Origin: Oscillospiraceae bacterium
GTDB lineage: Bacteria > Bacillota > Clostridia > Oscillospirales > Ruminococcaceae
Reading direction: 5' to 3'
Assembly: GCA_018434245.1 (NCBI GenBank)
Contig: JAHDPQ010000113.1
Coordinates: 1-64,000, forward strand
DNA length: 64,000 bases
How positions within the stretch are numbered: position 1 is the first letter of the stretch; each line of letters starts with the position of its first letter. Position numbers and translations under genes: made by a program. Below are positions 34,389 through 43,964 of the stretch, one piece after another. The notes below the pieces were generated by a model. It worked only from the letters and a program-made list of their open reading frames with translations. It did no database searches and was not told the DNA's origin.

Positions 34389-35003
34389 TCAAACGCAGAT
34401 GTTTTTCTTGCGGATGATTCTCGCCCCGGTTTCGGTAACCAGAAAATCACAGGGGCGGTCATAGGTTCCAATGGGCAAGAATTTTACCATGCAAACTCCG
34501 TAGCACAACCCGATGGAAGGATTTCCGGCGTAGGGGCCTGCCAGGAACCGGTCGTAGTATCCGCCTCCATAGCCCAGCCGGTAGCCGATGCAGTTAAAGG
34601 CAAGGCCAGGGACCACACAGGCACTGCCGGAAAAATCCGTCAGCTTTTGAGATCGGGCAGGGTCGGGTTCCAAAATGCCATAGGCGGAAGGTGCAAGCTC
34701 CTCAGGGCTTTGGATGAGGTAAAACTCCATCAGGCGGGTGCCGGGCACACAGTAGGGAACCGCCACCCGCTTGCCTGCTCGCCAGGCTTCTTCCATCAGG
34801 GCAAAGGTGTCCACCTCGCCGGGCAAAGAGGCGTAGGTCAACAGGGTGTGGCAGTTTTGATAGGCGGGAAGGTTGATAAAATGCCGCAGGATTGCTGTAT
34901 CCCATCGGGATTTTTGCCGGGGAGTGAGGTCGGAGCGGATGGCCTTGCTCGCTTGGCGCAGCTCCTCCTTGCGGATTCGGACATTGGGCCGTTTGCTTGT
35001 CAT
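34389..35003 (-). CDS. 5-formyltetrahydrofolate cyclo-ligase
   Basis: 204 residues. Converts 5-formyl-THF to 5,10-methenyl-THF with ATP. The motifs are basic RKEELRQASK near the start, KRVAVPYC near 78-85, and the end signature RLGYGGGYYDRFL near 140-152. Size is normal. It overlaps the upstream DJ-1 gene by 4 bp (ATGA), so they are translationally coupled. Confidence 0.92.
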   Translation of the reverse strand: MTSKRPNVRIRKEELRQASKAIRSDLTPRQKSRWDTAILRHFINLPAYQNCHTLLTYASLPGEVDTFALMEEAWRAGKRVAVPYCVPGTRLMEFYLIQSPEELAPSAYGILEPDPARSQKLTDFSGSACVVPGLAFNCIGYRLGYGGGYYDRFLAGPYAGNPSIGLCYGVCMVKFLPIGTYDRPCDFLVTETGARIIRKKNICV

Positions 35004-35533
35004 TGCAAACTGGACCCAAGCAGGGCGGCTTTGTCCTTCCCAGCCAAAGCCGCTACAATTTCAAGAGCAAAATCAATGGCACAGCCCGGCCCCTTGCCGG
35101 TGATGATCTTTCCGTCCCGCACCACCCGCTCCGTGGTATAATGTGCGTTTTCCACTTCCTGCTCAAAGCCGGGGAAGCAGGTAAACCGCTTGTGTTCCAG
35201 CATGCCCATATGTCCCAAAATGGAGGGAGCGGCGCAGATAGCGGCCACCCACAGGTCTTTTTCCGCAGCATGCTCTAACGCTGTCCTGACGACGGGGGAC
35301 TTTTCCAGATTCAAAGTGCCGGGCATACCGCCGGGCAGAACGATCATCTCAAGATCGGCCAGGCTGATTTCGGTGTCTGTCACATCGCAGATTACAGAAA
35401 TACCATGAGCGCCTTTGACCGTTTTGCCTCCCACCCCCACCGACTGAACCTCCAGTTCGGACCGGCGCAGAATATCCAGAGTGGCAATTGCCTCAATCTC
35501 CTCAAAGCCGGGGGCGAAGAAAATGTAAATCAC
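35000..35533 (-). CDS. DJ-1/PfpI family protein
   Basis: 177 residues from GTG 35533, chosen because AAGGAGG lies about 8 nt upstream and the protein then begins MIYIFFAPGFEEIEA, as in relatives. The nucleophile cysteine is in VAAICAAPSILG (about residue 100) and the acidic partner is in FEEIEA. Function in this family ranges from oxidative-stress protection to glyoxalase activity. It is coupled to the folate gene behind it and the GNAT gene ahead. Confidence 0.87.
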   Translation of the reverse strand: MIYIFFAPGFEEIEAIATLDILRRSELEVQSVGVGGKTVKGAHGISVICDVTDTEISLADLEMIVLPGGMPGTLNLEKSPVVRTALEHAAEKDLWVAAICAAPSILGHMGMLEHKRFTCFPGFEQEVENAHYTTERVVRDGKIITGKGPGCAIDFALEIVAALAGKDKAALLGSSLQ

Positions 35534-35550
35534 AGATGAATCCTCCTTCA

Positions 35551-36432
35551 TCAATCCAGGCCGAAAGCAAACCAGGAAGCTTCTCCCGGCTTACCCAATG
35601 TCGGCTGTCTCAGAGTTTCGTCGTACCATTTTATCATAGCAAAGGGAGTATCGTTTCCGGGCAGTTCCCCGGGGAAGTCCACGGGCAGGCGCAACTGATA
35701 GCGCTTTGCTGCAAACCGCTTATAGAGCGCTGCCAAAAGACTGCTTACATCCTCCCGGTCCACCACCACCTCCCGAACCAGAAGGGTATCTTCTTCCCGC
35801 ATCTGGCAGACGGCGTAGCCACTGCGGCCCCGGCAGGAAAACTCTAGGGTCTCGCCGCCATAAAAGCGGTTGTCCTGCTCTGCAAACTGCAGATACCCGG
35901 CATCCCACGCGCCGAACAGGCTGCGCCCAGCAAAGGCCTGATTGCGCAGGGGCTCCAAAATTTCCAGGGAGGTAGGGGTCAGGGTTCCCTCCCTGGAATC
36001 CGTATGGATTTCCTGTGCCGCCACCTGCGCCAACTTGTAGGAGAAGAAGGGCTCAAACCCCTGCCCTGCGTAGAAGTCAAAGAGGGATTGGTTGGCGGGA
36101 ACCAAACAGGAAAGGGTTGCCCCTTCCGCCTTTAAAATATCATGGAGATGGCTCATCATCTGGCGGGAGATACCTTTGCCTCTAAACTGGGGCAGGGTGG
36201 CCACCCCAAAAATGTACGCCCCCATCATCCTGCTGGAGGGTGTGGTAAAGGGAAGCAGCTTCCAGTTAATCATGGCTACGGGCCGATGGTCCTCGTCGGT
36301 GTACACCAGCATCTGATCCGGGTGGAGCAATTGGGAAAAAACAAACTCGGTGCCTTCCGGAGTATCGTCAAAGCATGTCTGCCAGATCTGTCTCAGGCGG
36401 GGCAGCATGGCCCCTTCAGCTCTGCCTATCAT
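35551..36432 (-). CDS. GNAT family N-acetyltransferase
   Basis: 293 residues. The N-terminal half is a GNAT domain; the acetyl-CoA loop ATLPQFRGKGISRQMM is near 78-93. The C-terminal half (about 150-293) is unlike simple GNATs and may be an Eis- or SCP2-like extension. RBS AGGAGG precedes ATG. Its end is 17 bp before the DJ-1 start codon. Substrate unknown. Confidence 0.8.
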   Translation of the reverse strand: MIGRAEGAMLPRLRQIWQTCFDDTPEGTEFVFSQLLHPDQMLVYTDEDHRPVAMINWKLLPFTTPSSRMMGAYIFGVATLPQFRGKGISRQMMSHLHDILKAEGATLSCLVPANQSLFDFYAGQGFEPFFSYKLAQVAAQEIHTDSREGTLTPTSLEILEPLRNQAFAGRSLFGAWDAGYLQFAEQDNRFYGGETLEFSCRGRSGYAVCQMREEDTLLVREVVVDREDVSSLLAALYKRFAAKRYQLRLPVDFPGELPGNDTPFAMIKWYDETLRQPTLGKPGEASWFAFGLD

Positions 36433-36520
36433 AGGAAAACTCCTCCTATGGATGCCATCTCAATGCAGATGGATTGGTGGTAAAAAACATTATCCAAGCT
36501 ATATCTGTTCCGCTCTGGGG

Positions 36521-37411
36521 TTATCCCCGCCAACGAGCAGCGTATTTTTCGGTGCGCATAATGGGGCGATAGCTCATCTTTGCCTTGCGCAGGCCCTCAT
36601 CCCCCGAGTCGTCCTCCCGGTTGATGTAGGTGTAATCCTGGCAGTTGTGCTGGGCAAACTGCTGGTTGATGATGGCGTAAGCACCGTTGACGTGGGTAAA
36701 GGCTTTTTCCAGATGGACCAGATAGGTATCGCTTGTAAGCCTGTCCCCCATGGAAAAGGCCACCACCTTGCCCCCGGTCCGAATCAGTCCGCCATCCAGC
36801 CCCAGAGCAAAAAAGTCGTTGAGGGCATGGCGCATGGCGTGACTTTCCTCCCGCAGGGATTTTTGGGAGTTGCAGGCGTTGATCCGGCACCACTCCTCGC
36901 TCATCAAGATCACTTCCGGCATATTGTCCTGAGTGATGACCTCGTAGCTCCAGTCGGGGTTTTCCGCTTTAAAGCGGTTGATGTGGTTGCGCTTGGCGTG
37001 GAGCTTTTTGCCCGCCAGAGTGATCAGGCTTTCGGAAGTGTAGATGTAGTCGTCGTACTTTTGGATGGGGATAAAGTCGAACTTGTCGGGAAATAAGGTT
37101 TCCAGCAGGGCTTTTTGCTCGGCCAGCACGGTGTAGAACGCAAAGCCGTGGCCGCAGTCTTTGGAATCCTGCAGCATAGCCTCCACCACGGGGACCACAT
37201 CACCGCTGCCGGCGGGATACAGGTAGGCGGGCCGGCTGCTGTCGCTTTTTTGCACCAAAAAGCCGCCATACTCCGCCACCTTGTAGGAGAGAATCTCCCG
37301 CCATAAATAGTTAAAGGTAAAGTTGTATTCTTCCGAACGAAAACCGGAGCGGTCATAAAGAGGCTGCATCCAGCTTTTGTCCGAAAGGGATATTTCCTGC
37401 AGATCTAACAT
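36521..37411 (-). CDS. DUF2156 domain protein (LPG synthase C-domain-like)
   Basis: 296 residues from ATG 37411, supported by AAAGGAT about 10 nt upstream; 21 extra residues of the longer frame look non-coding. It begins MLDLQEISLSDKSWM, like other DUF2156 proteins, and contains LAGKKLHAKRNHINRF, the most conserved family stretch, near 130-145. Related domains transfer amino acids to lipids, but without a membrane part the role is unclear. Confidence 0.85.
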   Translation of the reverse strand: MLDLQEISLSDKSWMQPLYDRSGFRSEEYNFTFNYLWREILSYKVAEYGGFLVQKSDSSRPAYLYPAGSGDVVPVVEAMLQDSKDCGHGFAFYTVLAEQKALLETLFPDKFDFIPIQKYDDYIYTSESLITLAGKKLHAKRNHINRFKAENPDWSYEVITQDNMPEVILMSEEWCRINACNSQKSLREESHAMRHALNDFFALGLDGGLIRTGGKVVAFSMGDRLTSDTYLVHLEKAFTHVNGAYAIINQQFAQHNCQDYTYINREDDSGDEGLRKAKMSYRPIMRTEKYAARWRG

Positions 37412-37546
37412 GAATTGTCTTATCCTTTCGCCAGGTTCCAAAATGAAACAGTTGGGGAAAACACCGTGGCCCACCCAAGCAGTTATTGACAGGGCCTGTC
37501 CGGGCCACCCCGGCTCCGCTCATTCCAAGCAGAGCCTTATAAGTCC

Positions 37547-38197
37547 TCAAAACGAGATATCCATGGTAAAGACTTTGACCTGATCAAAGATGGTCATGAC
37601 AGGCAGGGGGTCGCGGCCGTCGTCACAGGCGATCTTGCGCCAGCCCAGCTTGTCGCAGGCATACAGAGCCGCCTTGCGGCAGCGGATGAGGTAATCCAAA
37701 TCCCGCTCATGGATGTCCTGGGGGTTGCCCCGCTTTAAAAGCAGCTTGTGGGAAATCTTGGGGTCCATATCCAGATAGATCACCACACTGGGCCGGGGCA
37801 GACCCAGCCGCTCATACTCATAATCTTCCATCCAGTCCAGATAGTCGTCCCATTCCTCTTGGGGCAACTTAGACATTTGATGGGCAGCGTTGGAGGTGGT
37901 GTAGCGGTCAGCGATTATAGTATGTCCCGCATCGTAGTCTTTTTTCCACTGGGAGGTAAAGCTGATATACCGGTCGGCGGCATAAAAGCTGGAGGCCGCA
38001 TAGGCGTTTACCTCGTCGGGGCTGCCAAGGCTCCCCGAAAGATAGAGCCTGACCAGCGCCGAAGATTCGTGTTCATAATTAGGGAAAGCCACGTGCCGCA
38101 CCGTTTGCCCCAGCTCCTGCAGGTAGGCGGCCAGATGGGTGGCTTGGGTCGCTTTTCCGCTGCCATCCAGTCCCTCGATCACTGCCAAATGGCCCAT
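37547..38197 (-). CDS. tmk: Thymidylate kinase family protein
   Basis: 216 residues from ATG 38197, after GGAGGAG. It begins MGHLAVIEGLDGSGKATQA: the P-loop is GLDGSGKA, with Ala where most kinases have Thr or Ser. The dTMP site DRYTTSN is near 93-99. It starts 2 bp after thyX, so synthesis and phosphorylation of dTMP are coupled. The Ala variant may be a Clostridia subfamily trait. Probable activity: dTMP to dTDP. Confidence 0.85.
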   Translation of the reverse strand: MGHLAVIEGLDGSGKATQATHLAAYLQELGQTVRHVAFPNYEHESSALVRLYLSGSLGSPDEVNAYAASSFYAADRYISFTSQWKKDYDAGHTIIADRYTTSNAAHQMSKLPQEEWDDYLDWMEDYEYERLGLPRPSVVIYLDMDPKISHKLLLKRGNPQDIHERDLDYLIRCRKAALYACDKLGWRKIACDDGRDPLPVMTIFDQVKVFTMDISF

Positions 38198-38199
38198 GA

Positions 38200-38964
38200 T
38201 TACTCCTCCTTGGTGGTTTTGTGATAGCGGCTGCGCATTTCCTGGATTTTGCCGCAGCTCATGGCACCTTCGGGACAAGGGCCGCTGACACAGCCGGGAC
38301 CCGCTCCCGCAAACAGCAGAGGGGCGGCCTGTCGGCACAACAGCAGCATCTCGTCAGCCAGCCGGCGGATTTCCCACTGAGCCCGGCTGCAACAGCGCAG
38401 GCTAAAAAAATTCCGGAGGCTGCGGGCGTTCATGGTGACAATCATCTTGGTATCGCAGGCGCCGGGCAGTACAAACCGGGCGTCCTCGTTGGCTTTGGAT
38501 TTTGCGCTCCGCCGGGCGGAAGGGGTATCCTCCGTCAACTGGGAGAGATACTTTTGCTCCAGAAGGCCCGCTATTTTGTCGTAGGCCTTCCCCGCCTGCG
38601 CCATGGATTCCTCAAAAGCAGCAAGGGTTTCTTGGTCCTCCTCAATGGCGGAGGGGATGACGTAATCAAAGCCGCTTTCGCTGACATAGCGCTGACTTTG
38701 CACGCTGAAGGAGGCAATCCGGTGCCGGGTGATCTGAGCCAGCAGGGTGCGGGACACTCCCTCGATGCCAAAGGTAAAGGTGGCGTGCTCCAAGGGGCTT
38801 TGATGGCCCAGATCGGTCAACCGCTTGAGAAAGCCCTCCGTCGCTTCCGGAGTCAGGCCATCCAGCAGTTCACCAATGGTGGCGGGGCTGTAACAGAGCT
38901 TGGCGGCGGCGGCCACCAGTTGCTCTGGGTTGGGCGTATGGGCGATGAGAGTCACCTTGACCAT
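38200..38964 (-). CDS. thyX: FAD-dependent thymidylate synthase ThyX
   Basis: 254 residues. Makes dTMP from dUMP with reduced FAD. The ThyX signature RHRX7S is seen at 80-90 in RHRIASFSVQS, followed by QR. It replaces or backs up ThyA, common in anaerobes. The C-terminus is Cys-rich (CVSGPCPEGAMSCGK near 224-238), which is unusual for ThyX; a metal or redox role is possible. It is directly upstream of tmk. Confidence 0.93.
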   Translation of the reverse strand: MVKVTLIAHTPNPEQLVAAAAKLCYSPATIGELLDGLTPEATEGFLKRLTDLGHQSPLEHATFTFGIEGVSRTLLAQITRHRIASFSVQSQRYVSESGFDYVIPSAIEEDQETLAAFEESMAQAGKAYDKIAGLLEQKYLSQLTEDTPSARRSAKSKANEDARFVLPGACDTKMIVTMNARSLRNFFSLRCCSRAQWEIRRLADEMLLLCRQAAPLLFAGAGPGCVSGPCPEGAMSCGKIQEMRSRYHKTTKEE

Positions 38965-39096
38965 AGACAGTTCCGCCCTCCCTTTTCTATGTAGTGAACG
39001 ATCAAACAGTACCCCTTATTCTAATACATTTTTGCTGCTTATGTCAACCAAAAGCGCCCTGTACCCAGTCAATATAGGGTGTCATCCACCCAAAAG

Positions 39097-39126
39097 CAAA
39101 AGGATACCGCAGCCGGCATCCTTTTG
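39097..39126 (-). terminator. Possible terminator of the DUF4349 gene
   Basis: AAAAGGAT/ATCCTTTT arms with a 12-base GC-rich loop; the T-run on the minus strand is short (CTTTTG). It lies in the 241-bp gap between thyX and the DUF4349 gene, where no gene was seen. Confidence 0.55.
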
Positions 39127-39205
39127 TTATCCCAAAAAACATCCTTATCTTTGCACTACTATAGCAGAGGGGAGCTTGCCCCTTGCCTGTTTTGCCGGAG
39201 AGCGT

Positions 39206-40282
39206 TTACTCCTGCGACGGATTGTCGTCCTGTGTTTTCTGCTCCGCCTGCCCCTTGGGCTCCTTGTGAAAGGGGTGTGGCAGCCGGGGATTGCGGCCCC
39301 CCTGCTTGCCGGAGGGTCTGCGGCGAGCCAGCACTGTAATCATCAAAGCAACGGGGAGGATAATGATCAGGAAGGGGGTGACCGATACCAGCCACAGAAC
39401 AAAGTCCTGACAGAAGACAACGAAGTTTTTCCAGGCGCTTTCAAAGGTGTTGCCTATCCGCTCTGGAAAGGGGGTGTGGATAGTCTGGGGGGAGGTGTAC
39501 TCCACCACTTCTTCAATGGAGAGATTGACGGTGGAATAGGCCACCGAATCCTTCATCCGGTTGAGGGAGGAGGTGAGGGATTCGATCTCGTAGCCCACCC
39601 GAGCCAGCTCCTTTTGCACCTCCAGCAGGTACTCCACATCCTCTGCCTGCCCTAGCATCTCCATCAGGCGCTCCTGCTGCACCCGCAAAGAGTCCAGCCG
39701 GGCCTGAGTGTCAAAATAGGCAGCGGTAATATCGTCGCTGTAAATGTTGTTGTAGTTGACGTTAAACTGGCCCTCCAGCTCATCCAGCAAGCCCTGCATT
39801 CCGCTTTCCGGAATCCGCAGGGTAAAATGGGCGCTTCTGGCTCCCTGGCGGCCATCCCGGTCGTACAGGTTCCGGCCCTGAACACTGGAGCTTTGGATAA
39901 ATCCCTGATATCGCTGGGTCAGTTCTTTGATCCAGTCAAGGCCTTCTTCAAACTCCTTGGTCTGAAGTCCCACATCGGCAGTGTAGATGATCTTGCGGTT
40001 GGATTCGTTGGGGTTCACCGCCGGATTTCCCACTCCGCCGGGAGGTTCGATAGGCAGTATGTCGCCTTTGGCCGACTGGGGCTCCTCTGCGGGGTTCTGG
40101 GCCATTTCGCCAACGTATCCCTGTTCTTCCGCCATCATGGCAAAATCCCCTGCCACATGGCCCATATCACTGGCGGTAGCCGGGGCAGCACTGGGGGCAG
40201 CACCGCGGTGGGTACTGGAGCACCCCGCCGCCAACAGACTGAGGATTAGGATTGCCGCTATCCAAGAAGATTTTCGTTTCAT
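39206..40282 (-). CDS. DUF4349 domain lipoprotein
   Basis: 358 residues from ATG 40282. The signal peptide has lipobox LAAGC (Cys21). A disordered linker (about 25-85) is followed by a DUF4349 domain with a coiled-coil part (about 185-255) and a C-terminal transmembrane helix (about 300-325). The tail is basic. The family is widely spread and of unknown role; related proteins are linked to envelope stress. A second ATG five codons upstream (40297) is possible. Confidence 0.85.
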   Translation of the reverse strand: MKRKSSWIAAILILSLLAAGCSSTHRGAAPSAAPATASDMGHVAGDFAMMAEEQGYVGEMAQNPAEEPQSAKGDILPIEPPGGVGNPAVNPNESNRKIIYTADVGLQTKEFEEGLDWIKELTQRYQGFIQSSSVQGRNLYDRDGRQGARSAHFTLRIPESGMQGLLDELEGQFNVNYNNIYSDDITAAYFDTQARLDSLRVQQERLMEMLGQAEDVEYLLEVQKELARVGYEIESLTSSLNRMKDSVAYSTVNLSIEEVVEYTSPQTIHTPFPERIGNTFESAWKNFVVFCQDFVLWLVSVTPFLIIILPVALMITVLARRRPSGKQGGRNPRLPHPFHKEPKGQAEQKTQDDNPSQE

Positions 40283-40434
40283 GTCATATCGTCCCATTCT
40301 GCCGCTGCGCTCCGGCGATATTCAAAAGCCACGCGCAGACTTGTTATCGTTGTATAGCAGTGGCTTCATAAAGAATAACCCCGATAACGGCGAAAACATT
40401 ACAGCTTTTGAAAAATATTTTGTTCCGGTATTTT

Positions 40435-41118
40435 TTATGCCGTCATGCGATAAAAAAATCCAAAGAGGAAGCCGCCTCCCATGGCTTTATCGGTAAAGGG
40501 CCCCGTTCCCCCGCCGCTGTAAGCCACATAGACATGGGCGATCACTGCCAGCAGATAGAGGATGAGCAGAGCCTGCCCCACTCCCAAGGCCCCGCCCAGC
40601 ACAGTGTTTAGCGAGCCGATGAGGGGCAAACTGTTGATGCCGCTGAACATCCGGGCCAGATGCCGGGCCATAAGAGAAAAGAGGGTAAAGAGCACGAAGA
40701 AGCACAGTCCCCGCAGCAGCATGAGGACAGGCTGAACCAACACGGCATCGATGAGCTCTTCCACCGCCGGCATCACCTGATCCAAGGCGCCGGGCAGGGG
40801 AAGATCGGTCCCCGAGGCCATGCGGGAAGCCCAGCCTGGCACCGCGGATAAAAGCCCTCCCGAGGCAGTCAGGCCCTCCTCCAGAGAGCCGGCGATCCGG
40901 CGGGAAAGGGTGGCCCGAATAGCATCCCGTACCAGAACCTTGTAGAGCCAAAGGGCGGTGGGTCCGCTTAAAAATGCAGCGCCGGCAGCAGAGGCCACAG
41001 CACCCAGAAAGCCTAAAAATTTGCACAGGAATCCCTTGCGGGCGCAGTCCCACACCAAAAGTACAAGGATCAGCAGAGCCAGCAGATCCCAGCCCAGCCA
41101 GCTGAAAGAAGCATTCAT
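40435..41118 (-). CDS. CvpA family membrane protein
   Basis: 227 residues. Transmembrane segments lie near 10-28, 33-55, 130-155 and 172-195, with a soluble loop between. Layout fits the CvpA (colicin V production) family; CvpA-like proteins are linked to envelope stress in Clostridia. The final stretch GTGPFTDKAMGGGFLFGFFY is Gly-rich. RBS AAGGAG precedes ATG. Function unknown. Confidence 0.8.
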   Translation of the reverse strand: MNASFSWLGWDLLALLILVLLVWDCARKGFLCKFLGFLGAVASAAGAAFLSGPTALWLYKVLVRDAIRATLSRRIAGSLEEGLTASGGLLSAVPGWASRMASGTDLPLPGALDQVMPAVEELIDAVLVQPVLMLLRGLCFFVLFTLFSLMARHLARMFSGINSLPLIGSLNTVLGGALGVGQALLILYLLAVIAHVYVAYSGGGTGPFTDKAMGGGFLFGFFYRMTA

Positions 41119-41155
41119 AAATTGGATCTCCTTAACAGAGAGGGAAGAAGGTTTC

Positions 41156-42334
41156 TTACGGGGTTGATGTTCCTTGAGTCAGAGCAGTGCCTTGAGAATC
41201 CAGTACCCGAATTTCTCCGGCGGTAAAGCCATAGAGCACCTGATTAGCCAGCAAAATCCGGTTAACTCCCGTCATAGGCGATGTGGCCACGGCGGAAAGG
41301 GCTTTGTCGCAGCGCAGAATTCCTTCGTCGGTGAGCAGGTAGACGCTGCCGCCCACCTGCATATCCCGCACCTTTTGCCCGGGATGCAGCCTACCCAGCT
41401 CCTTGCCCTTGGCATCCACCAGCAACAGGGTTTGGCTGCGGGCTTCGGCGTTTTCACAGAGGAGGAGCAGTTCCCCCTTGTGGCTGCGCAGGGCCACCGG
41501 CCGCTCCCCCGTCAGGGAAAGCTCGGCCAGCAGGTTACCCTGCCCATCCAGAATGTGGTAGCTCTTGTCGGTGAGGACGCCTATCTGGTTGTCTCCCAGA
41601 TAGGCAATCCAAAGAATTAGCTGGTCGGTAAAATCCACCTTGGCCAATTCCTTGTCGGTATCAAAGGCAAAAAGGTAGACCGAGGAGTGCAACACGCCCT
41701 CCCAGGTGCTTACGCTGGCTGCCGCCATCCTGCCTCCTTTGGGATGCAGGGCCACTCCGGTGACCATCTCGTTGGAGGACCACTGGAAGGCCATCTCAAA
41801 CCGGGGACTGTAGGCCGTCACCTGAGCGGTGTACTGCTTGGAGGAGCTGATGACAGCGTAATCTCCCCGCTCCCCCAGCGCCATAGCAGTGATGGCGTGC
41901 TCGTGCTCCCCTTCCAGCAGAAGGCTTTGGCGGGTATGTATCTTGTACCGTGTTCCCCCCAGCTCGTAGGTGAGAATCCGCCCCCCTGCGGCAAGGGCGA
42001 TGGTGTTGTCGTTCATCCGCTGGAGGTTTAACAGCTCCTTGCCCTTTTTGTTGTAGAGGTAGAGGTTGGTATCGTTGAGCACCGCCACATCCCCTTCCAA
42101 CGCCATCACCTCCCGCAGAATCCCTCCCGGAGCGGGGATGGGGTAGCCGCTACCACCCATGCCGCCAAAGAAGTCCCGCATCCGGGTCAGGACGCCCTCC
42201 TGCACCAGCATGTCGTTGAGGGACAAGATCACCAGCAAAGTCAGCGCAAGGCCCAAAAGCACCCCCATTCGCTTGAACATCTGGGTGCGTTGGCGTTTTT
42301 TTCGGATTTTTTGAAAATCCATGGCATTGCTCAT
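41156..42334 (-). CDS. DUF5711-like WD/PQQ-type membrane protein
   Basis: 392 residues. One transmembrane helix near 24-42 anchors an outside beta-propeller-like domain made of repeated short beta units (for example LSLTGERPVALRSHKGELLLL). Such DUF5711 proteins are common in Clostridia and uncharacterised. It lies 37 bp upstream of cvpA and probably forms an envelope operon with it. Confidence 0.7.
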   Translation of the reverse strand: MSNAMDFQKIRKKRQRTQMFKRMGVLLGLALTLLVILSLNDMLVQEGVLTRMRDFFGGMGGSGYPIPAPGGILREVMALEGDVAVLNDTNLYLYNKKGKELLNLQRMNDNTIALAAGGRILTYELGGTRYKIHTRQSLLLEGEHEHAITAMALGERGDYAVISSSKQYTAQVTAYSPRFEMAFQWSSNEMVTGVALHPKGGRMAAASVSTWEGVLHSSVYLFAFDTDKELAKVDFTDQLILWIAYLGDNQIGVLTDKSYHILDGQGNLLAELSLTGERPVALRSHKGELLLLCENAEARSQTLLLVDAKGKELGRLHPGQKVRDMQVGGSVYLLTDEGILRCDKALSAVATSPMTGVNRILLANQVLYGFTAGEIRVLDSQGTALTQGTSTP

Positions 42335-42381
42335 GGGGTGCGATCATCCTATCTGTGTGATCAGAACCAAAAATTCAATGA

Positions 42382-43155
42382 TTATTCTATGGGGTGCAGA
42401 GTATCCCATCCCGGCAGATCGTAGAACACTCGGTTGAGATAGAGTCCACAGGCGGGGGCGGTTTTTCCCGCCTGCTGCCGGCTGCGGCTTTCCAGAATCT
42501 CAGGCAGGCAGCCTTGGGGCAGCCTTCCGGCTCCAATGTTCATTAGAGTTCCCACCATAATCCGCACCATTTTGTAGAGGAAGCCGTCCCCCCTTACGGT
42601 AAAGAGCACAAGGTCTCTCTGCTGCTCCACCCCAAAGGAGTGGATGGTGCGCACCGTATCCGTCACATCGCTGCCGGCAGCTTGAAAGGCGGCGAAGTCG
42701 TGGCGGCCCACTAAATCCTGGGCCTGCCGGTGAAGCATCTCCACCTCCAAAGGATACCCCCAGCGGTAGACCAAATCTGTCGAAAAAGGGTCCCTCACCC
42801 GGGAGTTGAGGAGCTTGTACACATATTCCTTGCCGGTGGCGCTGTACCGGGCGTGAAAATCAGAGTCCACCTCCCGGCAGTGGGTCACCGCCATATCCTC
42901 CGGCAGATGCCGGTTGAGGGCCAGAATCAGCTTGTCGCAGGGAATGGGCTTTTCCACCTCCATGGACAGGCAGTACATGGCTGCGTGAACCCCCGCATCG
43001 GTGCGGGAGCAGCCCTTGACATCCAAGCGGGAACCCATTACCTGCTCCACCCCATCCTGAAAGACGGCGCAGACACTCCGGGCGTTTTTCTGCACCTGAA
43101 AGCCGTGGTAGCGGGTTCCCACAAACCGCAGGGTCAGCAGCAGGTTGCGCTTCAT
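42382..43155 (-). CDS. truA: tRNA pseudouridine synthase A
   Basis: 257 residues from ATG 43155 (a long upstream frame lies inside ecfT). Catalytic Asp53 is in GCSRTDAGVHA, and KEYVYKLLNSRVRDPF (about 110-125) matches family members. Modifies U38-40 in the tRNA anticodon arm. Its start overlaps the ecfT stop by one base. The ecfA1-ecfA2-ecfT-truA order is conserved in Firmicutes. Confidence 0.94.
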   Translation of the reverse strand: MKRNLLLTLRFVGTRYHGFQVQKNARSVCAVFQDGVEQVMGSRLDVKGCSRTDAGVHAAMYCLSMEVEKPIPCDKLILALNRHLPEDMAVTHCREVDSDFHARYSATGKEYVYKLLNSRVRDPFSTDLVYRWGYPLEVEMLHRQAQDLVGRHDFAAFQAAGSDVTDTVRTIHSFGVEQQRDLVLFTVRGDGFLYKMVRIMVGTLMNIGAGRLPQGCLPEILESRSRQQAGKTAPACGLYLNRVFYDLPGWDTLHPIE

Positions 43156-43964
43156 CAGCCTGCACCTGCTACCGAAAAGAAGATGGTGGAGGCCAGAAAT
43201 GCCGCAACCAGTAAAGCCGCCAGAACGTCCACGGTTCCAAGGCGCAGGGTGCGCATTCGGGTGCGGCCCTCTCCCCCGTGATAACAGCGGCACTCCATGG
43301 CCAGAGCCAGCTCCTCCGCCCGGCGGAAGGCCGAGACAAACAAAGGAATGAGGATGGGTAGCAGGGCCTTCATCCGCTGGAACAGCCCGCCGGATTCCAA
43401 GTCCGCTCCCCTTGCCTTTTGAGCCGACATAATCTTGTCGGTCTCTTCAATCAGGGTTGGGATAAACCGCAGGGTGATGGTCATCATCATGGCGATTTCG
43501 TGAACCGGAGCCCCCAGCTTTTTCAGGGGAGAAAACAGCTGCTCAATGCCATCGGTCAAGGCAATGGGGGAGGTGGTATAGGTGAGCAGGGAGGTTCCCG
43601 CTATGAGGCAGAGGATACGCAGAGCCAGCAAAGCGGCCATCCGCAGACCCTCCCGGGAAATAGAGAGAAAGCCCAGCGTCCACAAGGGGTCCCCCTTGAC
43701 AAAGAACATGTTGAGGATACCGGTAAACAGCACAATGGGAACAATGGGCTTGACGCTTTTAAGAATTAGAGTGAGGGGGATGCGGGAAAGGGGATAGACC
43801 ACCAGCAGCAGGATAATCCCCATTGCCAGAGAGGAAAAGTTCCCCGCCAGAAAAAGCATCACCACATAGACAAGGGTGAGCACCAGCTTCATCCGGGGGT
43901 CCATCCGGTGGACGGGGGAATCCCCGGGAAAGTACTGGCCGATGGAAATATCGGTGAGGGCCAT
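43155..43964 (-). CDS. ecfT: ECF transporter transmembrane protein EcfT
   Basis: 269 residues from ATG 43964, with GGGGGGTG upstream. Five or six transmembrane helices and the coupling region with Ala-Arg-Gly motif QKARGADLESGG near 157-168. It connects the EcfA ATPases with vitamin-binding S components encoded elsewhere. It overlaps ecfA2 and truA by one base each. Confidence 0.93.
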   Translation of the reverse strand: MALTDISIGQYFPGDSPVHRMDPRMKLVLTLVYVVMLFLAGNFSSLAMGIILLLVVYPLSRIPLTLILKSVKPIVPIVLFTGILNMFFVKGDPLWTLGFLSISREGLRMAALLALRILCLIAGTSLLTYTTSPIALTDGIEQLFSPLKKLGAPVHEIAMMMTITLRFIPTLIEETDKIMSAQKARGADLESGGLFQRMKALLPILIPLFVSAFRRAEELALAMECRCYHGGEGRTRMRTLRLGTVDVLAALLVAAFLASTIFFSVAGAG

